Program-made: the position numbers and the translations under genes
Origin: Chloroflexota bacterium
GTDB lineage: Bacteria > Chloroflexota > Anaerolineae > B4-G1 > SLSP01
Assembly: GCA_029555965.1 (NCBI GenBank)
Contig: JAKQHY010000192.1
Span: forward strand, 1-32,885
Length of the DNA stretch: 32,885 nucleotides
Reading direction: 5' to 3'
The notes under the pieces: model-generated
Database searches by the model: none
Told to the model about the DNA's origin: nothing
Seen by the model: the letters and a program-made list of their open reading frames with translations, nothing else
In this document: positions 6,811 to 13,722 of the stretch, piece by piece
Position numbering within the stretch: the first letter of the stretch is position 1
How the letters are laid out: each line of letters begins with the position of its first letter

Positions 6811-8484
6811 ATGCGTAAATTCTGGATGCTCGGCTGCATCATTCTGGCGCTTTTGACAGCCTGCACTGCCAACAAATGGCAGCCCGTTGAGGGCAGCGCG
6901 GAGTTGCTCAAGGATCTCTCGTGGGGCTGTCCCGGCTGGGTGGAGGTGCGGGATGGGACGGTGCTCATCGGAGCCGGGAATGAATTTCGCGCTTATGTCA
7001 ACACCTACGGCCCCCGCTTGATGACGAACGGCGACTTCGGCGTGGCGGTGACGCTGTCTGCCGCCCAGGACAATCTGGCGGCGTTCTCGCTGGTTGGGCG
7101 GCTGGGAACGACCGATTGGTGGGATGGGGGGCGCAAGCTCGACGTGGGGCTGGAAGCGGGCCAGGTGATCGTCAACTATTACAACGGCGTCAGTTTCATG
7201 CCCAGCGTCGCCCAGACGTTTGCCGCCGAGGGGTTGAGCGGTAAGGTGAAGCTTGAAGTGCGGCGCGTGATAACCGAATTCATCATCCTCGCCAACGACA
7301 AGGAAGTGGGACGAGTGACGGCGGAGGACGCTTTCCCTGACGGCTTCGCCTATTTCGGCGCGAGCGTGCGCCCTCAAAACACCCTCACCCTCTACGACAT
7401 CACCGTCACAGCCCCGCCAGAGAACACCACCGTTGCGGTAGATTTCTCCGGCGGCTCGGCCTACACACCCATCGAGCCGCCGCTGCGCGCCCTGGCCGAC
7501 GCGCGCAATATCCTCATCGGCGGCGCCGTGGAACCGCAGCACATCCGCTGCGACCAGACTTACGCCGAAGTGCTGGGGCGCGAATTTAACATCCTCGTCG
7601 CCGAAAACGCCTTCAAATTCTGGCCGATCCACCCGGAGCAGGGCCGGTACGATTTTACCGGCGCGGATACGGTGGCGGAATTTGCCGAGACGCACGCCAT
7701 GCAGATTCGCGGCCACACGTTGGTCTGGCATACCTCCACGCCGGACTGGATCAACAACGCAACGTTCACGCAGGAACAGTGGAACGCCGTGCTGCAAGAC
7801 CACATCACCACCGTCGTCAGCCGGTACAAGGGGCGGGTGGCGTATTGGGACGTGGTGAACGAGGGCATCAGCGAGAACGGCGTAGGGCTGCGCAAGACGG
7901 TGTGGAGCGATGGCGTGGGGCCTGACTACATTGACAAAGCCTTCACCTGGGCGCACGCCGCCGATCCTGACGCGCTGCTGTTCTATAACGACTACGCGGC
8001 GGAAGGGATGGGGGGAAAGTCGGACGAGGTTTACAATCTGGTCAAGGGGATGGTGGAGCGCGGCATTCCTATTCACGGCGTGGGATTGCAGATGCACTTT
8101 GTAGCGGGGGCGTCGCCGTCGCCTGAGGATATCGCGCGCAACATTCAGCGGTTGGGGGAACTGGGGCTGCAAGTTCACATCACTGAGCTGGATATCCGCC
8201 TGCCGGTCGAGGCGTCCAAGGATGACCTGGATCAACAGGCAAATCTCTACCAGCAATTGCTGGAAGTGTGTACGCAGGCCGAAAATTGTGCCGCTTTTGT
8301 GATGTGGGGCTTCACCGACCGTTACTCGTGGGTTCCCAATTCCTTCTCCGGCTACGATCACGCGCTCATCTTTGACAAGGCGTATCGCTCAAAGCCGGCG
8401 TACTTCTCATTACGCAAGGTGCTGGAAATGCCGCAAAGTCTGGGGCCGGAAGATTTTGGCGCGTCGTGCAATTGCGCGCCATAA
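6811..8484 (+). CDS. GH10 endo-1,4-beta-xylanase, lipoprotein
   Basis: A 557-residue protein with a lipoprotein signal (MRKFWMLGCIILALLTAC, Cys18), so it is probably anchored on the outer face of the membrane. Residues about 25-200 form a beta-rich region resembling a concanavalin/LamG-like domain, possibly for sugar binding. Residues about 225-540 are a GH10 barrel: AENAFKFWPIHPEQGRYDF, RGHTLVWHTSTPDW, WDVVNEGI with acid/base Glu351, ITELDIRL with nucleophile Glu459, and MWGFTDRYSWVP near the end. It would cut xylan backbones into oligomers for the upstream ABC transporter. A long antisense frame across it is a shadow. Confidence 0.95.
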   Translation: MRKFWMLGCIILALLTACTANKWQPVEGSAELLKDLSWGCPGWVEVRDGTVLIGAGNEFRAYVNTYGPRLMTNGDFGVAVTLSAAQDNLAAFSLVGRLGTTDWWDGGRKLDVGLEAGQVIVNYYNGVSFMPSVAQTFAAEGLSGKVKLEVRRVITEFIILANDKEVGRVTAEDAFPDGFAYFGASVRPQNTLTLYDITVTAPPENTTVAVDFSGGSAYTPIEPPLRALADARNILIGGAVEPQHIRCDQTYAEVLGREFNILVAENAFKFWPIHPEQGRYDFTGADTVAEFAETHAMQIRGHTLVWHTSTPDWINNATFTQEQWNAVLQDHITTVVSRYKGRVAYWDVVNEGISENGVGLRKTVWSDGVGPDYIDKAFTWAHAADPDALLFYNDYAAEGMGGKSDEVYNLVKGMVERGIPIHGVGLQMHFVAGASPSPEDIARNIQRLGELGLQVHITELDIRLPVEASKDDLDQQANLYQQLLEVCTQAENCAAFVMWGFTDRYSWVPNSFSGYDHALIFDKAYRSKPAYFSLRKVLEMPQSLGPEDFGASCNCAP

Positions 8485-8515
8485 ACGCAGTCGGAACTCC
8501 GACAGAAGAAACCCC

Positions 8516-9400
8516 ATGATTCATAACCGTGACCTGCAAATTCGTGATCCCTTTGTTCTGCCGGTGGCAACGGAACAACGTTACTACCTGTACGGCACGA
8601 CCGATCCAGATCCCTGGAAACCGCCGGCGCAGGGTTTTGATGTCTACATTGGGGAAGACCTGGAACACTGGGAGGGGCCATTCCCGGCTTTCCGTCCCCC
8701 CTCCGCTTTCTGGGCGGATCGCAACTTCTGGGCGCCAGAAGTCCATGCCTACCAGGGGCGGTACTATATGTTCGCCAGTTTCAAAGCGCCAGAGGTGCGC
8801 CGGGGAACACAAATTCTGGTCTCCGACGCGCCAGGCGGCCCCTTTATCCCGCACAGCGCCGGCCCCGTCACGCCGGCGGCGTGGGAATGTCTGGATGGCA
8901 CGCTGTTTGTTGACAACGCGCAGACGCCCTGGCTGGTATTCTGTCACGAGTGGGTCCAGGTAGGCGACGGTGAAATCTGCATAGTGCGGCTGACGCCGGA
9001 TTTGAGAGCGGCCGTGGACGCGCCAACCTTGCTGTTCCGCGCCTCGGCGGCGCCGTGGGCCCAGGAAGTGGGAACGCCGGAACGCCATGGCTACGTGACC
9101 GACGGCCCGTTCTTACATCGCACCACAGCGGGAGCCTTGCTGTTGCTCTGGTCGAGCTTTGGCGTCGGCGGCTATACGTTGGCCGTGGCGCGGTCGGTCG
9201 GGGGACAACTGGTCGGGCCATGGGAACACCTCCTTCCACCGCTGTATGCCACCGATGGTGGTCACGCCATGGTGTTCCGCGCCTTTACCGGCCAGTGGAT
9301 GTTGTCCTTACATCATCCCAACCGCACCCCGGATGAACGCCCGCAGTTTCTCCCACTCTGTGAAGAAGAAGACACGCTGCGAGTGCTTCCGAACGCTTGA
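8516..9400 (+). CDS. GH43-like glycoside hydrolase (xylosidase/arabinofuranosidase type)
   Basis: A 294-residue protein starting MIHNRDLQIRDPFVLP. RDPF carries the expected catalytic-base Asp of the five-bladed GH43 propeller, and WAPEVHAYQGRYYMF and CLDGTLFVD are also typical. No signal peptide is visible, so it probably works inside the cell on imported oligomers. The frame is open further upstream to 8372, but that part overlaps the GH10 gene and has no homology sense, so ATG 8516, 31 bases after the xylanase stop, is preferred. The usual EGP acid motif appears as TDGPF, while Glu in VFCHEWVQ is the other candidate acid. Exact substrate is not determined. Co-transcription with GH10 is likely. 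Confidence 0.85.
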   Translation: MIHNRDLQIRDPFVLPVATEQRYYLYGTTDPDPWKPPAQGFDVYIGEDLEHWEGPFPAFRPPSAFWADRNFWAPEVHAYQGRYYMFASFKAPEVRRGTQILVSDAPGGPFIPHSAGPVTPAAWECLDGTLFVDNAQTPWLVFCHEWVQVGDGEICIVRLTPDLRAAVDAPTLLFRASAAPWAQEVGTPERHGYVTDGPFLHRTTAGALLLLWSSFGVGGYTLAVARSVGGQLVGPWEHLLPPLYATDGGHAMVFRAFTGQWMLSLHHPNRTPDERPQFLPLCEEEDTLRVLPNA

Positions 9401-9427
9401 GCCCTTTGACGTCCCATATCGCGGCGT

Positions 9428-9456
9428 TTGCCCAGATACCATTTTGGCAGTATGAT
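9428..9456 (+). promoter_or_regulatory. Candidate promoter of the GAF/histidine-kinase pair
   Basis: TTGCCC (9428-9433) and TATGAT (9451-9456) are 17 bases apart, upstream of the GAF gene at 9493. It would separate the signalling pair from the xylan operon. Confidence 0.5.
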
Positions 9457-9492
9457 GAGAACAGAAATCCACCACAGACTATGGAGGTTGAC

Positions 9493-10119
9493 ATGAGTTC
9501 AGAAGCGCTACGCTTTCTCCAACAGGAAAACACCCGTCTACAGGCCGAAGCCCTGATCCATCAAGAAGAAATCGCCACCCTCAAGCGCTACGTAGCCATG
9601 GCCGCCGAGCTGTACCAGGCCCGCGCCCAGATCGCAGCCGCCTCCGAACCGCTATTGGCCCTCAACGAGTTATTGGCCCGGCTGGTAGCGGTCATTGGCA
9701 GCAAGGATGGTTCTATCCTGCAATGGGATCCAGAGACTAACGAATTGGTGTTTATCCTCGTCCAGGGGGAACTGCAACAAGAGTTGCCAGGTCGCCGCAT
9801 ACCCGGCGATGGCGGCGTAGCCGGCTGGGTTGCCAGCAATCGCATCCCGGTCATTGTCAACCAGCCGCGCCAGGATTGGCGCTTCTCATTCCAGGTGGAT
9901 GAAGAATTCGCCTTCCTCACGCAATCCATCATGTGCCTGCCGCTCGAAGCCGGAGACCGGTTATTAGGCGTGATGGAGTTGGTCAATAAAGAACCGGCCA
10001 AGTTTAGCGAGACCGATCAAGTGCTCACAACTATTTTCGCCGATGTCGCCGCAATGGTGTTGGCCGCTGGCCCCGTCCAGCCCATCCGCCCGACCGTACC
10101 CGATATGGAATTCTTTTGA
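9493..10119 (+). CDS. GAF-domain sensor protein
   Basis: A 208-residue protein. Residues 1-50 are a charged helical, coiled-coil-like region (LRFLQQENTRLQAEALIHQE). Residues about 55-195 form a GAF domain, including LLARLVAVIGSKDGSILQWD, GDGGVAGWVASNRIPVIVNQ and SIMCLPLEAGDRLLGVMELV. No output domain or membrane segment is seen. The start is ATG 9493 with GGAGG at 9483-9487. Its stop overlaps the start of the response-regulator/kinase gene (TGATG), so the two are translated together and probably work together, the GAF protein sensing a small ligand or redox state. The ligand cannot be inferred. Confidence 0.88.
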   Translation: MSSEALRFLQQENTRLQAEALIHQEEIATLKRYVAMAAELYQARAQIAAASEPLLALNELLARLVAVIGSKDGSILQWDPETNELVFILVQGELQQELPGRRIPGDGGVAGWVASNRIPVIVNQPRQDWRFSFQVDEEFAFLTQSIMCLPLEAGDRLLGVMELVNKEPAKFSETDQVLTTIFADVAAMVLAAGPVQPIRPTVPDMEFF

Positions 10120-11249
10120 TGACCGTGACAACGCCAATTCGTGTGCTCGTCGTAGATGATGAGATACTGAATAACGAATTGATCCAGTTCCAGGTGCAAG
10201 CCATTGGCTATCAAGTCGTGGGCTGCGCTTATGATGGTGTCACAGCCGTAAAGCTCACGGATGTCACCCACCCGGACATTGTGGTGATGGACCTGCGCAT
10301 GTGGGACCCGGTGACAAAGCAGGATGACCTCACTGCCGGATTGAAAGCTGCCGAAGAAATCCAGCAGCTTTGCCCCACCCCCATAGTCTTACTGACGGCC
10401 CATGAGTCCGCCGATTTGATCCGTCAGGCCAGTCAGGTGGGTATTGGCGCCTACTTGATCAAACCGGCCAGCAATGCGGAATTGCATCGGGCGATCAGCA
10501 TCAGCCGGGCGCGTTTTCAGGACCTCACTGAAGTGCGCCGTCTCAACCAGGAATTGCGAGCGCAAAATGCTGATTTAGATGCGTTTGTAGCCATGGTGGC
10601 GCACGGCATCCAACAAAGAATCGGCGTGAGCATCGGGTATGCGGAATTTCTGGAAATGAATTTTGCAGAATTAACGCAAGATCAAATCGAGATGCACCTT
10701 AAGGAGATGATGCGCGCCGGACAGGCGCTCAGTCAGGCCGTCAACGAACTCTTGTTTTTCGCCCGAATACGCCGTTCGGAAAAACCCGCTATGGTGCCGC
10801 TCGATACCGCACAAATCGTGCGCAATGTCCAGGAGCGCCTGGAATTGTCAGCGCAGACGCGCCAGGCCACATACACACTGCCCGCCGAATGGCCGCTGGC
10901 GCTTGGCTATGCGCCCTGGGTCGAGGAAATCTGGATGAACTATCTCAGCAATGGGATCAAATACGGAGGGAATCCGCCCCGGCTGACCCTGGGGGCCAAG
11001 ACGCAAGCGGATGGCAAAGTACGTTTCTGGGTTAGCGACAACGGCCCCGGCCTGACAGCGACAGAGCAGGCGCGCTTATTTCAACCGTTCAGCCGGCTAA
11101 ATCCCGATAAAGAAGAAGGACACGGGTTGGGCCTAGTCATCGTGCGGCGCATCGCGGAGAAATTGGGGGGACACGCGGGAGTAGAAAGCACCCCCGGACA
11201 GGGGAGCACGTTCTTTTTCACACTGCCGGGAGCTGTTGCCGATACCTGA
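10119..11249 (+). CDS. Hybrid receiver-histidine kinase
   Basis: A 376-residue soluble protein. Residues about 7-125 are a receiver domain with acidic pair Asp13/Asp14, phosphoacceptor Asp58 (VVMDLRMWDP) and Lys115 (YLIKPAS). A coiled linker (about 138-155) leads to a dimerisation/phosphotransfer region with His162 in MVAHGIQQRIG, then an ATPase domain with N-box NYLSNGIKYG, DNGPGL and GHGLGLVIV. The receiver sits at the N-terminus, so this is probably a kinase whose activity is controlled by phosphorylation from another protein. The residue after His162 is Gly where Asp or Glu is usual, and the usual Pro is missing. The start overlaps the GAF gene stop by one base. Confidence 0.9.
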   Translation: MTVTTPIRVLVVDDEILNNELIQFQVQAIGYQVVGCAYDGVTAVKLTDVTHPDIVVMDLRMWDPVTKQDDLTAGLKAAEEIQQLCPTPIVLLTAHESADLIRQASQVGIGAYLIKPASNAELHRAISISRARFQDLTEVRRLNQELRAQNADLDAFVAMVAHGIQQRIGVSIGYAEFLEMNFAELTQDQIEMHLKEMMRAGQALSQAVNELLFFARIRRSEKPAMVPLDTAQIVRNVQERLELSAQTRQATYTLPAEWPLALGYAPWVEEIWMNYLSNGIKYGGNPPRLTLGAKTQADGKVRFWVSDNGPGLTATEQARLFQPFSRLNPDKEEGHGLGLVIVRRIAEKLGGHAGVESTPGQGSTFFFTLPGAVADT

Positions 11250-11315
11250 ACCCATACCGCGCACGCTTCTGCCCCAACTCAAGGAGCGCCGATAAGCACT
11301 CAAGGATCAACAAGC

Positions 11316-11342
11316 AAAATGTTCGCAATGTGCGAACATTTT
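11316..11342. terminator. Bidirectional terminator between convergent operons
   Basis: AAAATGTTCGCA (11316-11327) pairs with TGCGAACATTTT (11331-11342) over a 3-base loop, followed by TTCTTTTG on the plus strand and by TTTTGCTT on the minus strand. It lies between the kinase gene and the last gene of the leftward glycan operon. Confidence 0.85.
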
Positions 11343-11350
11343 TCTTTTGA

Positions 11351-12442
11351 TTATCCCCCCGCCAGGGCCGTCAACAAGGCGCTCGCCGTCTTCTCCCAGG
11401 TGAAGCGTTGACTCCACGTCAGGCCGGCCTGCCGTAGCGCTGCACGCAGCCGCGCATCCCCTAGCAAACGCCCCATCGCCTCCGCCAACACTGGTGTAGA
11501 GGTGGGATCCACGGTTAACGCAGCATCACCCACCGCTTCCGGTAGGCTCGTGGTATTGCTGGCAACGACCGGCGTGCCGCAGGCCAGCGCCTCCACCGGT
11601 GGCAGGCCAAAGCCTTCGTAAAGCGAGGGGTAGACGAGCATAGCAGCCTGCCGGTAGAGGGCAGGCATTGCTGTCTGAGGAATGAAGCCGGGCAGCAACA
11701 CGCCGGCTGCCTGCGCGCGCGCGACCAATTCAGTGCTGCTCCAGCGCGGCGCCCCCGCCCAGACGAGCGGCGGCGTCCTCCCACACTGCCGACGCAACAG
11801 TTCATAAGCCTCCAACAGCCGTGCCAGGTTCTTGCGCGGGTGAATATTGCCGAGAGCCAGGATATATCCGGGGGTCAGGCCATACGGGGCGAGCGTCGCG
11901 GCGTCGTCGGCAGCGGGATCAGGACGAAAAACCGCGTCAATGCCCGGCAGCACCATGACGGTTTTCTGGGCCACGCCGGGGTGAAAGCGCACAATCTCCC
12001 GGCGTGTGAACTCCGACAGCGCGATGACCCGCTCCGCCCGCTGCACGGCCAGGCCCGTCAACACGCGCATGTAGAGCGCGATGAAGCGGGGGAAATACTC
12101 CGGGTGGGCGCGAAAAGACATGTCGTGAACCAGCACCGCCGCGCGGCAAGGGGTGATGGGCGGTAGGAAGAAGGTGGAAAGATACCAATCGGGGCGCAAG
12201 CGAGCGAGATGGTACGTTTGTTGCCAAAGATAGAAAAGGAGTTGCCGGTAGGGGCCGGTGTTCACTGTAGGATAAGCCGCCGGCGTGATCGCCGGCAGCG
12301 CCGCAAGGCCATCCGGCGTTGCCAGAAGCGTGACATCGCCGGCGGCGTTTAGCGCGGCCAGGCCTTGCAGCAGCCCGACCAGATAGCTTTCGTTGCCGCC
12401 GCGCTGCCGCCCAATTTCCGTCGCGTTGAGGGCTAAACGCAT
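11351..12442 (-). CDS. GT4-family glycosyltransferase (last gene of glycan operon)
   Basis: A 363-residue GT-B enzyme. The N-terminal acceptor half starts MRLALNATEIGRQRGGNESY. The donor half includes LALGNIHPRKNL and YEGFGLPPVEALACGTPVVA, with the E-x7-E pair at Glu276/Glu284. I start it at ATG 12442, inside the end of the preceding gene (10-base overlap); a longer frame to 12502 would overlap that gene more and lacks homology sense. It would transfer one sugar from a nucleotide donor to a lipid-linked glycan in the cytoplasm. Donor and linkage are unknown. Its start context has no strong Shine-Dalgarno sequence, consistent with translational coupling. Confidence 0.9.
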   Translation of the reverse strand: MRLALNATEIGRQRGGNESYLVGLLQGLAALNAAGDVTLLATPDGLAALPAITPAAYPTVNTGPYRQLLFYLWQQTYHLARLRPDWYLSTFFLPPITPCRAAVLVHDMSFRAHPEYFPRFIALYMRVLTGLAVQRAERVIALSEFTRREIVRFHPGVAQKTVMVLPGIDAVFRPDPAADDAATLAPYGLTPGYILALGNIHPRKNLARLLEAYELLRRQCGRTPPLVWAGAPRWSSTELVARAQAAGVLLPGFIPQTAMPALYRQAAMLVYPSLYEGFGLPPVEALACGTPVVASNTTSLPEAVGDAALTVDPTSTPVLAEAMGRLLGDARLRAALRQAGLTWSQRFTWEKTASALLTALAGG

Positions 12443-13704
12443 CCAGACGCCCCGGTCACCCGCCCATAGATTTGCTGCAACTGCCCGTAAAGGCGATCCC
12501 ACGTATAGCGCGCAACAACTTTGGCGCGGCCACGCGCTCCCAGTGCTTGCGCGCGCGCCGGATCGGCCAGCAAGCTCTGGATAGCCGCAGCCAACCCCGA
12601 CACGTCGCCAAAATCCACCAACAGGCCATCATCGCCATCGGCAATGACATCCGGCACACCACCCGCGCGGGCGCCGATGACTGGCTTGCTATGCGCCCAC
12701 GCTTCGAGGTACACAATGCCAAAGGAGTCAATGCGCGAAGGCAATGCGAAGATGTCGGTCGCGGCAAGCAAATCCAATTTGTCTTGCCCCTGCACCGGGC
12801 CAAGCAAAAGGGTGCGTTCGCGCGCCGCAGTGGAAAGCTGTGCATAGAAACGCTTAAACTCATCCACTGCCGGTCCGGCAATCGCCAGATGCACGGCCTG
12901 CCCCTGCGCCCAGAGTTGCTCCAACGCCCGCACCAAGTGGAAACTACCCTTGTCACGGGTGACGACGCCCAGAAAGGTGACTAGCGGATGGGCGAGGCCG
13001 TGTCGCGCCCGAAAACGCTGCGCGTCACCGCCCTGAAGCTGCGCCAGGGCCACCCCCATGCCCAGGCGGTGGATGCGTTCTTCTGCCACACCCAGGCGCG
13101 CGAGCGCCGCGCCCTCAATGCCGGTCTGCACGATCACTGCATCGGCGGCGCGCAATGCTTCCAGTTGATGGGGCATGACGTAGTTGATCAACACATCCGC
13201 GCTGCCGTGCTCACCCAAGTGGACGAAGGGGGTTGCGACGAAAGGCCGGTGATGGCGGCGAGCATAGCGCCAGGCCGCCAGGAGCGGCCACTCCAGCGCA
13301 ATATTGATGCCATGCACCAGGTCGAAAGGGCCGGGCAGCGCCTCCAACGTAGCTTCCAGGTCGGGAACGCCGGGCATGAAGCGCGCCATCCACCGCAGGA
13401 GGGGCAAGGCGCCGGGAAGACGCGCGAACACGGTCGCCAAGCGGCGGAAGCCGTAGAAAGACCAGGGCGAGAGTGGCAGATGACTGACCCGGCATCGCAC
13501 GACAGTTACGCCATGCAACGAGTCGCGGCCCGGCGCGCTGTGGTGTTTGTGTGGATTCCAGTAGTATTCCACCTCCGCCGCATCGGTGGCAACAAACGTG
13601 ACCCCATGTCCCTCGGCCACACAGCGCTCAGAGATGGTTTGAGCGTAGACCTCCGCGCCGCCCAGAAAGGGAGGGTAGCCGGCGCTGACGTGGAGCAGGT
13701 TCAC
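12433..13704 (-). CDS. GT4-family glycosyltransferase
   Basis: A 423-residue GT-B enzyme with the N-terminal glycine loop YPPFLGGAEVYAQ and donor-site features GVVTRDKGSFHLVRAL and DSFGIVYLEAWAHSKPVIGA. The first acidic residue of the usual E-x7-E pair is Asp here. The start is GTG at 13702-13704, with GAGG 5 bases upstream. It lies 18 bases after the FG-GAP gene and overlaps the next GT4 gene. Role inferred: one step in assembly of the surface glycan; sugar specificity unknown. Confidence 0.9.
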   Translation of the reverse strand: MNLLHVSAGYPPFLGGAEVYAQTISERCVAEGHGVTFVATDAAEVEYYWNPHKHHSAPGRDSLHGVTVVRCRVSHLPLSPWSFYGFRRLATVFARLPGALPLLRWMARFMPGVPDLEATLEALPGPFDLVHGINIALEWPLLAAWRYARRHHRPFVATPFVHLGEHGSADVLINYVMPHQLEALRAADAVIVQTGIEGAALARLGVAEERIHRLGMGVALAQLQGGDAQRFRARHGLAHPLVTFLGVVTRDKGSFHLVRALEQLWAQGQAVHLAIAGPAVDEFKRFYAQLSTAARERTLLLGPVQGQDKLDLLAATDIFALPSRIDSFGIVYLEAWAHSKPVIGARAGGVPDVIADGDDGLLVDFGDVSGLAAAIQSLLADPARAQALGARGRAKVVARYTWDRLYGQLQQIYGRVTGASGCV

Positions 13705-13722
13705 AGAAGCCTCATTTCCCGG

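Noticed and set aside
6474..6968. Two minus-strand frames in the gap before the xylanase
   Set aside because: They read through type B repeats and the terminator hairpin. No start context or conservation supports them.
6796..8361. Open frame of 521 codons on the minus strand
   Set aside because: It lies fully antisense to the GH10 gene, whose catalytic motifs and signal peptide are clear. It is a by-product of GC-rich codon bias, with a His/Arg/Val-rich product and no domain.
8372..8515. Longer N-terminus for the GH43-like gene
   Set aside because: The extra 48 residues overlap the GH10 coding end and are Arg-rich without homology. The family pattern begins at the later ATG with RDPF near the N-terminus.
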